Assembly (NCBI GenBank): GCA_036873755.1
Contig: JAVTVY010020500.1
Location: 18,346 to 82,345 of the forward strand
Origin: Hanleya hanleyi
Lineage: Eukaryota > Mollusca > Polyplacophora > Lepidopleurida > Hanleyidae
Length of the DNA: 64,000 nt
Reading direction: 5' to 3'
Part shown: piece by piece, positions 49,748 to 58,873 of the stretch
Numbering within the stretch: position 1 is the stretch's first letter
Layout: each line of letters opens with the position of its first letter
The notes under the pieces: generated by a model
Seen by the model: the letters and a program-made list of their open reading frames with translations, nothing else
The model's database searches: none
Told to the model about the DNA's origin: nothing
Program-made: the position numbers and the translations under genes

Positions 49748-50703
49748 ATGTTTTGGAGTTATTCCCTTAACTGTTTTAATCAAATTGACAATATGTGTTT
49801 TAATCCTATCGATCTAAATGATATTGATCATAGCAAATCAATCATAGATGATAATGACTATGATATTTCTCACTGGAACGGTATTAACCTACATCAGTCC
49901 AACTATTATACTGATACATCATTTGCTGAAAATTCTAAAATAGTTATTTTTGTTGACAATATCATTCATTCTTGTAAAATTAGAGACGACCTTACATACA
50001 TTGATGAAACTGGAGCATATGAATCTCTCTTTGTAGAACTGGAGCATTGCTCTAACAAATACCTTGTAGGACTATTCTACCGCCCTTCAAACATGAACGT
50101 TTCTCATTTCAATGATTGTCTACTTCCCATACTGCAAAAGATACATAAAGAGAACAAAAAATATGTGCTCATGGGAGACTACAACATTGATCTGTTCAAG
50201 ACAGAGTATCACGGCCCTTCAAAAGTTTTCTTGGAACTGATGAAATCCCATTATTTTTTCCCACAAATAACCAAACCCACCCGTGTCCGATTTCGAACTG
50301 CTACTCTGATTGATAATATCTTCATCAATTTTCATGGAAATAATTTACTTTCAGGCATATTCCTGACTGATATAACTGACCACTTTCCCATCTTCCACAT
50401 ACTGCAAACCTTCTCTAAGAACACAAGATCTGCTATAAAATTTTCCCATCGTAAAATCACTTCATCTCAAAAAGAATGTTTCATAGACAGAATCCGGAAC
50501 ACTGACTGGAGTGAAATCAGCGACGAAGAAGATGACGCCGATAAAGCATTAACCACCTTCATGGAGAAGTTCAATCGAATATACAACGAGTGTTTCCCTA
50601 TCGTAAGCTTTGTGGCACCTAAACAAAAACACATTAAACCTTGGACTACTTATGCAATTCTGAATTCAATTCATGAGAAAAACCGGTTGTATCGCAAGCA
50701 GTA
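49748..50703 (+). pseudogene. Endonuclease part of the non-LTR polyprotein, copy B
   Basis: An open stretch of 318 codons, longer than in copy A because the stop and the 89-bp insertion are absent. It carries the C-terminal half of the exonuclease-endonuclease-phosphatase fold: FYRPS near residue 114, MGDYNID near 143, then TLIDNIF and TDITDHFPI near 190-215. The ITDH motif is the usual catalytic His/Asp end of this domain. It ends at TAA (50,702-50,704) at a one-base difference from A. No N-terminal catalytic Glu region is seen. Confidence 0.8.
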
Positions 50704-50814
50704 AATACACCCGTGTGAGAACACACGCACTAGCTATAGAAATTACAGAAACAAGCTAAATCATATCATTCGCCTAGCCCGAAAAAACTATTTTGAATCC
50801 AAATTCAATGAAAA

Positions 50815-52209
50815 TTGGAGCTGCGAGCAGCATCGAGCTGGGGACCAGGTCTACACAGGGCCTAGTATCCTATGCCGGAATGTGACCGACAAACCGTTCA
50901 GCTAATCGACAGTATTTTGCATACAGTGCAACAGACCATAGCCTTCCCAATATATCTCAGCAGCCTAGTAATCTGTACCTATCAAGGTTCAAGAGAACAA
51001 ACGCTTGCAATATGGATAAGGTTTATCACAAAATCCGTGTGTTCATATTCTAACAATTTTGATTGGTCGATGGTGGCCATCTTTTTTAACGGATGAAGTT
51101 TTTACCTGTAAGAATGAGAGAACTCAATCCATTGATCATGTGTACCAAGTTTCACAACGATCGGAGCAGCGGTTTCAGAAGAGAAGATCGTTGAAAGTTT
51201 GGCGCTAAATCCAATATGGCCGCCAAACCATTCAGCCAATCGAAAATATTTGCTTTCAGTGCAACAGACCATGGCCTTCCCGATATATCGCAGTGACCTA
51301 GAAATCCGTATCTATCAGGGTTCAAGAGAATAAGCCGTTGCAAAATTGGCAAAGTTTTTCACAGAATTCAAGATGGCGGTCAAACCACGTGACCTAGGAG
51401 CAAAATTTTGCATAGTCGTGATCACCATGTCCTATAACATATATTTCATAACTTTTCCGGTCAAAATCCGTTACTTGGAAATCCGACCATTTTGATTGGT
51501 CCATGGTGGCCATCTTTTTTAACGGATGAACTTTATAAGTCATAATATTGGAGAACTCTGTCCATTGATCATGTGTACCAAGTTTTACAACGATCGGAGC
51601 AGCGGTTTCAGAAGAGAACATCGTTGAAGGTTTGGCGCTAAATCCAATATGGCCGCTAAACCATTCAGCCAATCGAAAATATTTGCTTTCAGTGCAACAC
51701 ACCATGGCCTTCCCGATATATCGCAGTGACCTAGAAATCCGTATCTATCAGGGTTCAAGAGAATAAGCCGTTGCAAAATTGGCAAAGTTTTTCACAGAAT
51801 TCAAGATGGCGGCCAAACCACGTGACATAGGAGCAACATTTTTGCATATTCGTGATCGACATGTCCTATAACATATATTTCATAACTTTTCCGGTCAAAA
51901 TCCGTTACTTGAAAATCCGACCATTTTGATTTGTCGATGGCGGCCATCTTTTTTAACGGATGAACTTTATAAGTCATAATATGGGAGAACTCTGTCCATT
52001 GATCATGTGTACCAAGTTTCATAGCGATCGGTTCAGCGGTTTCAGAGGAGAAGATCGTTGAAGGTTTTAAGCCTAATCCAAGATGGCCGCCAAGGCATCT
52101 GACCAATCAGAATCAACTTAGTATATGCATTAGATCTCATCCCCCAGAACATATCCTGTAAGTTTGGTCTTAATCCACCGCATCGTTCTTGAGATATCTG
52201 TGGCGCAAA
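50815..52209. mobile_element. 1.4-kb insertion in the non-LTR element (copy B only)
   Basis: Copy A continues across this point with ~31 bp that B lacks. The insert starts ttggagctgcgagcagcatc, contains the 432-bp tandem repeat, and ends gagatatctgtggcgcaaaa. No open frame with a recognisable domain; no clear target duplication. Confidence 0.7.
51040..52105 (+). repeat. ~432-bp tandem repeat, about 2.5 units
   Basis: The phrase ccatcttttttaacggatga recurs at about 51,078, 51,511 and 51,943. Also repeated are acgatcggagcagcggtttc, ccaatatggccgcc and cttttccggtcaaaatccgt. Confidence 0.9.
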
Positions 52210-52782
52210 AATGAATCAATTAATGAACCGCAAGAAATCTAAAAATCTCCCTCAATCATTCGTTATAAATGGAAATGAAACCAGTGACAAACATGAAATT
52301 TCTCTAAAGTTCAACGAATACTTCAGCAACATTGCATCGAAATTAGATTCACTTATCCCTAACACAACTGGAAAATTTTCCGACTATCTGGGTTCCCCTA
52401 TACCAGACAATTTCAGGTTTTCGAATGTGCAGCCCAGCGATGTCAAATCTACTATCATGAACATGAACATCAGCTGCGGCAGGAGTAGACGGTATCCGTA
52501 TGTCTGTAGTTAAACTAATATCCGATGCTATCTGTATACCACTTTCACATATTATCAATTTGTCTTTCTCGTATGGCACTGTATCAAATTCTCTAAAATT
52601 CGCCAAAGTTACCCCTGTCCACAAATCTGGTGATACCAGCTGCCTAGAGAACTACAGACCTATATCAGGCCTTCCGTGCTTCAGTAAAATTCTTGAGAAA
52701 ACTGCCATTAACATGATCTCTGAATTCCTTGATACCAACAATATTATTTCACCGAATCAATATGGTTTCAGTGCGAATCATT
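52210..52782 (+). pseudogene. Reverse transcriptase N-terminal part, copy B
   Basis: Continues the family-1 polyprotein: the 52,211-52,513 and 52,500-52,784 frames carry NLPQSFVINGNE, then KVTPVHKSGD and NYRPISGLP, then SPNQYGFSANH. There is a frame change near 52,495, as in copy A. The Polinton enters directly after this. Confidence 0.8.
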
Positions 52783-53479
52783 AGTAGTAGTATAAACACG
52801 GCACAGGTCAGGTTTTCCCGGGAGGTAACTCTTGGTCCCCTTTTTTCCGCCAGGGGGCGCCACCAGTCCCGTTTGACGTCACTTCCGGTCTGGGTGAATG
52901 GAGCGTGACCTGGGAACATGATAGGATATGTACTGACCTGTCTGTGGGATTTTTCCACAATGTCGTTCACCTCCGTGTCTTTTCGGTGAGGTCCAATGGG
53001 TACGTCCGTGTCTCTTCGGTGATCTCCGTGACATCTTCGGATTTATACAATATACAGGCCTGTATGGGGTATGGGGATGGTCATTTTTGAACATGATAGG
53101 ACATGTACTGACCTGTCTGTGGGTTTTTTCCCGCCAGAATTTCTCTGTCGTCTGCTTGAGATTGTCACGTGCCGAACACCTGGCTCCCCGAATTGCAACA
53201 TTGTTGCACGTTCGCTACAATGTTGCGGTGAACACCTGGTCTGGTGTCTGCGTGAGTGAGTTCACGTGCCGAACACCTGGCTCCCCGAATTGCAACAATG
53301 TTGCACGTTCGCTACAATGTTGCGGCGACCGTGAAGACCTGGTCTGGCGTCTGCGTGAGTGAGCTCACGTGCCGAACACCTGGCTCTCCGAGATCAAGGC
53401 ATGTCCAGACTTGTTCTGGGTTGTACAGTTCTGCCATGCAGAGAACGGGTACTAGGAATGCATATTAAATCTATGGACA

Positions 53480-54500
53480 AAGTGTATGGAAATACACGTT
53501 TTGGGGTCTAGGTGGGCCACTAGTGGGTCGATGGAGTCGTATGAGGCATCCATGTGAAGCATTCGTGAAGGCGCATCCGACGGGCTGGGTGTGGGGTTGA
53601 AATATCGTCATTCTGCGCATGCGCGGCAGACCAAGGGTATGGAAATAGCCGTTTTGAGGTCTAGGTGGGCCACTAATGGACCGATGGGGTCGAGTGAGGT
53701 ATCCATGTGAAGCCTATGTGAGGGGACATCCCACTGGGTGGATGTGGGGTCCGAATATCGTCATTCTGCGCATGCGCAATAGACAAAGGGTATGAAAATA
53801 GACGTTTTGGGATCTAGGTGAGCCACTAATGAGCCGATGGAGTTGAGTGAGGTATACATGTGAAGCCTATGTGAGGGGGCATCCGATTGGACTAGTGTCT
53901 CGGCCGTTGTCAACATTCTGCACATGCGCAGACAGGGAATTCTGGGAAAAGGGTGTGGAAATAGACGTTTTAGGGTTTAGGTGAGCCCCTAATGATCCTA
54001 TGGTGTCGTATGAGGTCTTATTTTGAAGCTGTCGTGAGGGAGCATCCGCCTGGGCTAGTGTGTCGTTCGTTGTCAATAGTCTGCGCATGCGCAGTCTGGC
54101 CGTAGTATAGAAATAGACGTGTTGGGGTTTAGGTGGGCCACTAGTGGGCCGATTGGATCGAGTGAGGTATCAATGTAAAGCATACGTGAGGGAGTCTCCA
54201 TCGGGCTGGGTGTGACGTGGAACTGACGTCATTCTGCGCATGCGCAGTAGAGAAAGTGTATGGAAATAGACGTTCTGGGGCCTAGGCGAGCTACTTTTGG
54301 GTCGATGGAGTCGAGTGAGGTATCCCAGTGAAGCATAGGTGAGGGAGCAACCGCCTGGAGTAGTGTCTCGGCCGTTGTCCACATTCTGCGCATGCGCAGA
54401 CAGGGAATTGTGGGAAACGGGTGTGGAAATAGACGTTTTTGCGGTCTAGGTGAATGGTCCGATGGAGTCGAGTGAGGTATCAAAGTGAAGCATTCGTGAA
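53480..54500. repeat. ~153-bp array with NRF-1-like palindromes, left TIR
   Basis: About seven units: ggaaatagacgttttggggt, ctaggtgggccactagtggg, cgatggagtcgagtgaggta, then a spacer with ctgcgcatgcgca. TGCGCATGCGC(A/G) or a one-base variant occurs at 53,614, 53,767, 53,919, 54,082, 54,234 and 54,387, i.e. every 152-163 bp. The sequence equals the vertebrate NRF-1 consensus (YGCGCAYGCGCR). Confidence 0.9.
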
Positions 54501-54740
54501 GGGGCATCCAGTCATGGGTGGGTGCATGTAAAATTAGGGGTATGACGTCACTACCGGTTTGGGTGAATGGGGCGTGACCTGGGAACATGATAGGGCATGT
54601 ACCGACCTGTCTGTGGGGGTTTCCCCGCCAGAATTTCGCTGACGTCTGCGCCTGCATGCGGATATGCATGAGGGTCTGTGTGAATGGGGTGTGACCTGGG
54701 AACATGATAGGATTGCATGTACTGACCTGTCTGTGGGGTT

Positions 54741-54790
54741 TTTCCCGGGCCCGGGCCGGCCCGCCCCGGCCGCAGCGCGCGGGTGATCCG
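54741..54790. repeat. GC-rich block, left TIR
   Basis: cccgggcccgggccggcccg and cgcagcgcgcggg. Its right-TIR counterpart (62,578-62,695) is more than twice as long. Confidence 0.7.
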
Positions 54791-55250
54791 GAAGCGTGCG
54801 GGTGAATGTCGGGTCAAAAGGTCAAAGGTCACATCCAGGTCCAAGGTCTCCCTTTCGGCAAGGTTCGGCAACAATGTTGCGGCATCGATATACAGAGCTT
54901 GAACCCAAAACGGGGATTGTAAATTAACCTGGGAAGGATGGGCAGTTCCATTTGGACCAATCGGCGGTCGAGAAAAAGAGCCAATGAGCGATCGATAAAA
55001 GAACCAATGGACGGGTACTAGAATTTCGCTCACGTCTGCGCCTACATCCGGGTACTGGGATGCTTTCGCCTACGTCCGCGCCTACATCCGGGTTCTTGTA
55101 CACCCGGGTAATGTTTTCTGGACATGGATGGGTTACCTTTGGCTCCATTCTAGGCCACTGATTGGCTAATACGGTGTTCAAAGCCAGTTTCATGCATTAT
55201 GCTCATATAGAAAACACACAACACAGGGTTTTTTGGTGAGATCTCATTTT

Positions 55251-55256
55251 TTTATT
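55251..55256 (-). terminator. Polyadenylation signal AATAAA of the late cassette
   Basis: On the minus strand AATAAA lies about 130 bp after the protease stop codon. The region between (55,290-55,385) has three copies of a gcccagaacagggggcttgt repeat. It is the only canonical signal I see just downstream of the capsid-protease cluster. Confidence 0.6.
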
Positions 55257-55386
55257 CAGTAACAACAACAACGTGAGAACAACCACGTGAAAACTGAAGC
55301 CCAGAACAGGGGGCTTGTACATTGAAAGAACTGAAGCCCAGAACAGGGGGCTTGTAAACTTAAGGGGGCTTGTACCTTGAAAGAAC

Positions 55387-55860
55387 TTAAGTCCAGAACG
55401 GGGCTTGTACACTGAAATGATGAACGGCCCAGTCATATACGAGTACATCGCGGTCCTCGGCTTTGGGGTACTCGTCAAACATCTGTACGATGATAGATAA
55501 GGTTCTGCCCCGGCATCGATGGTACAGGTAAAACAAGCAATATTGTCCGCACACGCTACTGGTCAGGCTTTGCAACGTTTGACTGTTCCAACACCACGTC
55601 TCTGTGCCTTGATCCATGAAGTCTGTTAAATCGAGATGGAGGGGTGCCAGGCCGTACGGGTCAAAGTATTCGCCCTGCTGTTCTGTCAAGTACACGCCCA
55701 CCCAATGTTCACCGGGCCGATCCATCGGGTCCGTGTTGAGAACGTAAGCAGCAGGATACATACGGTATAATGGGAACACATCTCGGGCGAACACCCCTTG
55801 AACGACCATACGTGTCTCTGGGTCATTCTCCAGCACGGTGGTTATCTGGTCTGTATCCAT
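55387..55860 (-). CDS. Adenain-like cysteine protease (Polinton PRO)
   Basis: 157 residues from the Met at 55,860, the start 1 nt after the capsid gene's stop; an upstream in-frame Met lies inside the capsid gene and is less likely. The C5 protease catalytic set is visible: His52 (GEHWVGVYL), acidic Asp67 (YFDPYG), Gln97 and Cys104 (SSVCGQYC), with the Gln-to-Cys spacing of seven seen in adenain. In adenoviruses and Polintons this enzyme matures virion proteins, presumably inside the assembling particle. The frame is open, with no missing key residue. Adenain is slightly longer (~200 aa). It is last in the late cluster, followed by a polyadenylation signal. Confidence 0.88.
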   Translation of the reverse strand: MDTDQITTVLENDPETRMVVQGVFARDVFPLYRMYPAAYVLNTDPMDRPGEHWVGVYLTEQQGEYFDPYGLAPLHLDLTDFMDQGTETWCWNSQTLQSLTSSVCGQYCLFYLYHRCRGRTLSIIVQMFDEYPKAEDRDVLVYDWAVHHFSVQAPFWT

Positions 55861-55861
55861 G

Positions 55862-57171
55862 TTAGGTGGAGAAGTCACACAGGACGTTGCGCGCCTTGTC
55901 CACTTGAATGATGTTGTCAAACTCGGCGTAGCAGATCACATTGACGGTGGTCCCGAGGGCTCGTGCAAAGTGGATTTCCAACCGTAAATTGCCTTGCTTG
56001 GCGAGGGCCAGCTGATGGTCGTTCTCTAAGGTGGGGGTCAGATCGAAACAGAACAACGTGTATCCGTTCGCGTAGTTCTCCCGACTGATCATATTCCCTT
56101 CGTCCTGGTTGATTTGACCGGTGGCTGTAAACAGGCTCTGATAGGCTCGAATGAAATTCCTCCGCCCAAAGTTCGGTGTTAAGGCCGTGGCTGGCACCTG
56201 TTGTCCATCCACATGCAGGGCCACAAAATTGATGCCGAAATGTTTAAAGTCAAACGGATTCTCTGGGTAGGCTCCGCTGAAACTGGTATTTTCCACACAG
56301 ACCAGGATCAATCGCTTGGGTAGTTCCCCCAGGAACAGGTTTTCTTTGTTGGCGCTCATATTTCCAGCAGGCACAGAGAACACTTTGGTTTGCACACGTC
56401 GGATAGGGTACTGGGCTGGTTTTGTTTCCAAGGCTTTCATGTGTCTCAATTGAACGGCTGGATTCGGTTTCACTTTTCGGACATACAGGACTGCGTCTTG
56501 GATGACAATCTTATAGTCGAGTGCATGCCCGTCTACGTTAGTGGCCATCAAGGCGAAGGTCGGAGGCGCCCGTATCAGTCGGATTTTGATGGGGATCTTG
56601 TTCAAGAGGTACCGGTCTTGCATGAACATGTCTGCGTGTAGTCGACCCATGAGATCCACCGAGGCGCCGTTCGCAGTGAAAGCCTTCCGTTTGTTATATC
56701 ATTCATTGCCCACCGTGTCCATGTGCTCGGCTGTGTCCTGGTAGAATAAAGCGGCTGTCAGTTGAGATTTTTTAGCCTCTCGTCCATGCGACAAGAGCGT
56801 CTCGATGTAGGCTCGACAGGGTACGTGTTCGTCGAGTCACTGATGAGTTTGTAGCTGAGAAATATATCCACCTGTTGAAACATCGAGTGCAGCCAGAGAT
56901 TCGTCGGGCCCACCGTTGCAGCTTGGATGATTCTGGAGCCATCCCCATTGACGATCTTGGCTTTCACATACAAGTATGTATGGGCTAAATCCACATAGGA
57001 CGTATCCGCATTACTGATGGTGAACTCGATGGGCCCTGTTTCGTTGATGCTGGAGAGCGGGAGATGCTCCACCCATAATCCTTGTTCGGCACTGGTCTGT
57101 GTGGGCGGGACGGTCCACAAATCAAATTCACTGTTGGTGGAGGGGCAGGACTCTACGTGGATCAAGGACAT
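55862..57171 (-). pseudogene. Major capsid protein (double jelly-roll), broken
   Basis: Two open pieces lie on one gene. The N-terminal piece starts at 57,171 (MSLIHVESCPSTNSEFDLW) with ISNADTSYVDLAHTYLYVKA and NLWLHSMFQQVDIFL around residues 52-105. The C-terminal piece runs to TAA at 55,862, with [35 protein letters not shown] and the terminal [13 protein letters not shown]. These are hallmarks of the Polinton major capsid protein, often annotated in animals as F54H12.2-like; it would form the icosahedral shell. A one-base frame change near 56,820 and an in-frame TGA (56,699-56,701) separate the pieces. The gene follows the core protein by 2 nt and precedes the protease by 1 nt. Sequencing error cannot be excluded for the frameshift. 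Confidence 0.85.
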
Positions 57172-57173
57172 GT

Positions 57174-57578
57174 TTAAGAAAATATATCCTGGGTCTTCGA
57201 TGTGCGTCGTCGCTGGGTCGGTCGTCGACTGGTGCGCGGTCTCGGTGGTGCAGGTCCCTTATTTCCTACGGTGCGTTGTGCTTTGGCGACCAAGACGCCT
57301 CCCGCTTCTTTGGCCCGCCGTTTCAAGGCTTCTTTGGGTGCCGTACCCCCCAAGACATCACTGGCCACTTGCAGTCCACTGCGTACCGCTTGTTTGCCGA
57401 TCGCTTTCACCCCACGCGTCACCAAAGGCAGGAACGTTTTGACGATGCTCCCGAGTATGTTCCCCAGCCCATGTCCTCGTTGCATGCGTGCACCACTAAA
57501 GACGGGAAGGCCACCCCCGGCCTGCTGGGCATAATAGTTCATATAGCTGCGTGCATCGCACTCGTAAGGCACCTTCAT
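57174..57578 (-). CDS. Small basic virion core protein (pX/pVI-like)
   Basis: 134 residues. Its ATG overlaps the stop of the penton-like gene (TAATG). A Gly/Arg start region (GARMQRGHGLGNI) leads to an amphipathic stretch (LGSIVKTFLPLVTRGVKAIG), a second helix (SGLQVASDVLGG), and a strongly basic Pro/Arg/Thr tail (residues 110-130). This build is seen in the small protein between the capsid genes of Polintons and adintoviruses, which has been compared to adenovirus pVI/pX. Its proposed roles, DNA condensation or membrane disruption, are inferred from that comparison. A leading GxG-type site could be a protease target, but I cannot prove it. Confidence 0.7.
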   Translation of the reverse strand: MKVPYECDARSYMNYYAQQAGGGLPVFSGARMQRGHGLGNILGSIVKTFLPLVTRGVKAIGKQAVRSGLQVASDVLGGTAPKEALKRRAKEAGGVLVAKAQRTVGNKGPAPPRPRTSRRPTQRRRTSKTQDIFS

Positions 57579-58366
57579 TATACAAAATGGGGAGCGCGTG
57601 CTTGTCGAAAATGAAGTGTCAGCACCACTTTTGCTCGTTCGAATGCCACCGGTCGTCCCGTGTCATCTCTTATATCCACCGTGATAGTGTTGATGTCGGT
57701 TTGTCGTACGGGTAGGTAGAGCATGTGAGTGAAACTGTGGGTGACTTGATCTCCATACGTCTTTTTAATGGGGACCACCCGTAACAGAGGTGTGTCGATA
57801 TCGCCCACGATGTGGTTGTCGACTACGTCCAAATAGACGTACAGTCCGTACATACCCGACTTCATATCCATCGGGGTCTGGCCATGGTCCTCGGATGGAC
57901 CCGTGTAGGTCGCGTGAGCGAGACCCAGCATTTGCTGTAGGATAGGACTCAGTACGACACTCACGTTGGCGGTGAGGAGGATCTGTGCCTTGCCGTTGTG
58001 TGCGTTGTAATCGAAGTCCACGTGATTCTTGAAGGGAAAGGATTTGATGGGTTTTGAAACATTCGTGACCTCCCGTAGAGCCTTATAATGCAACAGTCTT
58101 GTCAGCCCCTGCATGAACTCCTTGGGGGTATCGTATTGGCCTTCGGGGAGGGAGAGTCGGGTGTTTTTGCCTTCGTAGGTCACCTCGTACCACACTACAT
58201 TGGCTCGCACGTTGTAACACGAGTAAGGGTATTGGATATCCACGAGGCCACATTCCCATCGTCCAGGGAAATGCAACGGTTGCGGTAACTGGGTGACGTA
58301 CTTGGCCAAGGTGTTGTCAGGAAACACATCCAACGAACTGTTACTGGGTAGGGTGAGGTAAAACAT
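57578..58366 (-). CDS. Minor capsid (penton-like) protein
   Basis: 262 residues from the Met at 58,366. The start MFYLTLPSNSSLDVFPDNT, followed by a strand with GRWECGLVDIQYP, is typical of the Polinton minor capsid protein, a jelly-roll protein placed at the vertices. The body is rich in beta-forming segments and ends in PVRQTDINTITVDIRDDTG and a strand to residue 262. There is no membrane segment. The frame is intact. It is first of a four-gene cluster with almost no spacing; no TATA box is visible immediately upstream, where the sequence has been rearranged (58,437-58,617). Confidence 0.82.
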   Translation of the reverse strand: MFYLTLPSNSSLDVFPDNTLAKYVTQLPQPLHFPGRWECGLVDIQYPYSCYNVRANVVWYEVTYEGKNTRLSLPEGQYDTPKEFMQGLTRLLHYKALREVTNVSKPIKSFPFKNHVDFDYNAHNGKAQILLTANVSVVLSPILQQMLGLAHATYTGPSEDHGQTPMDMKSGMYGLYVYLDVVDNHIVGDIDTPLLRVVPIKKTYGDQVTHSFTHMLYLPVRQTDINTITVDIRDDTGRPVAFERAKVVLTLHFRQARAPHFV

Positions 58367-58436
58367 GGCGACTGAGCTGTCCTGCTGCTGCTGTTGGTTT
58401 TAATAGGTGTTCCAGGCCTTGGGCGGTTGTGTCCGG
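58367..58436 (-). pseudogene. Possible C-terminal remnant of the packaging ATPase
   Basis: Between the penton-like start and the copied capsid fragment lies 70 bp whose minus-strand frame reads TAQGLEHLLKPTAAAGQ. By position it could be the tail of the ATPase gene left behind after its middle was replaced. There is no independent motif. Confidence 0.3.
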
Positions 58437-58617
58437 CGTCATATTTCCAGCAAGCACAGAGAACACTTTGGTTTGCACACGTCGGATAGGGTACTGGGCT
58501 GGTTTTGTTTCCAAGGCTTTCATGTGTCCCAATTGAACGGCTGGATTCGGTTTCACTTTTCGGACATACAGGACTGCGTCTTGGATGACAATCTTATAGT
58601 CGACTGCATGCCCGTCT
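58437..58617 (-). repeat. Copied fragment of the major capsid gene
   Basis: About 180 bp here match 56,358-56,533 of the capsid gene with only a few substitutions (for example caggcacag/caagcacag). The match starts near catatttccag and stops near tgcatgcccgtct. The flanks are ATPase sequence on the right and the 70-bp stretch on the left, so a piece of the capsid gene was pasted into the ATPase gene in the same orientation. Confidence 0.9.
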
Positions 58618-58873
58618 CCGCCATGAGATCATCCAGAACCACCAAGGTGTCGGGTTCCAAATCGGCCAGGTTGGGTAGGCCTTCCACGAACGTGATGTGG
58701 GGCATTGCTGCATACGCTGCCTGCCATTCTCCGTAACACCACACGACTCGGGCAATGGGTGGGGTGATCATGCTGTCGGCGTGTTGAAGGAGCTTCCTGA
58801 CGAAGTGCGTTTTGCCGGAGCCCGTCGGTCCTGCGATGACGCAAGTGAAGGGATGCTGCCACCGAGGGTCCAT
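58618..58873 (-). pseudogene. Packaging ATPase (FtsK/A32-like), truncated
   Basis: The N-terminal 87 or so residues are intact: MDPRWQHPFTCVIAGPTGSG with the Walker A loop GPTGSGKT at residues 15-22, WCYGEWQ near 45-51, then Walker B LVVLDDLM at residues 77-84. This is the A32/FtsK-like genome-packaging ATPase of Polintons and NCLDVs, usually about 230-250 residues. Just after Walker B the frame enters the copied capsid fragment and stops at 58,553-58,555. The sensor and arginine-finger half is therefore missing and the motor should not work. Its 5' end overlaps the Thr-rich membrane protein's frame. Confidence 0.88.

Larger units (their letters stand above)
27690..52782. repeat. Large duplicated block, copy B
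   Basis: Direct-orientation counterpart of 1-16,780 with several lineage-specific insertions (30,945-32,986; 34,612-40,064; parts of 40,122-41,230; 50,815-52,209) and some deletions in A (about 335 bp opposite 33,368-33,705). The Polinton at 52,783 interrupts its right end. Confidence 0.9.
49748..52782 (+). mobile_element. Non-LTR retrotransposon, family 1, copy B (interrupted)
   Basis: Counterpart of 13,681-16,776. It holds an insertion at 50,815-52,209 and is cut at 52,782 by the Polinton within the RT region (just after the SPNQYGF motif). The remainder should lie to the right of the window. Confidence 0.85.
52783..55092. repeat. Polinton left terminal inverted repeat (~2.3 kb)
   Basis: This is the reverse complement of 62,262 onward. 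For example, tcgctcacgtctgcgcctac near 55,026 answers gtaggcgcagacgtgagcga near 62,310, and the stretch at 53,319-53,360 answers the last 40 bases of the window. Homology stops near 55,092/62,262. It contains ~100-bp repeats (53,160-53,395, cacgtgccgaacacctggct), a ~153-bp array (53,480-54,500) and a short GC-rich block (54,750-54,785). No gene is seen. Confidence 0.9.

Noticed and set aside
54229..55033. 158-160 codon open frames in the Polinton left TIR (and mirrors in the right TIR)
   Set aside because: They run through tandem repeats, appear in inverted copies at the other end, and have no domain.
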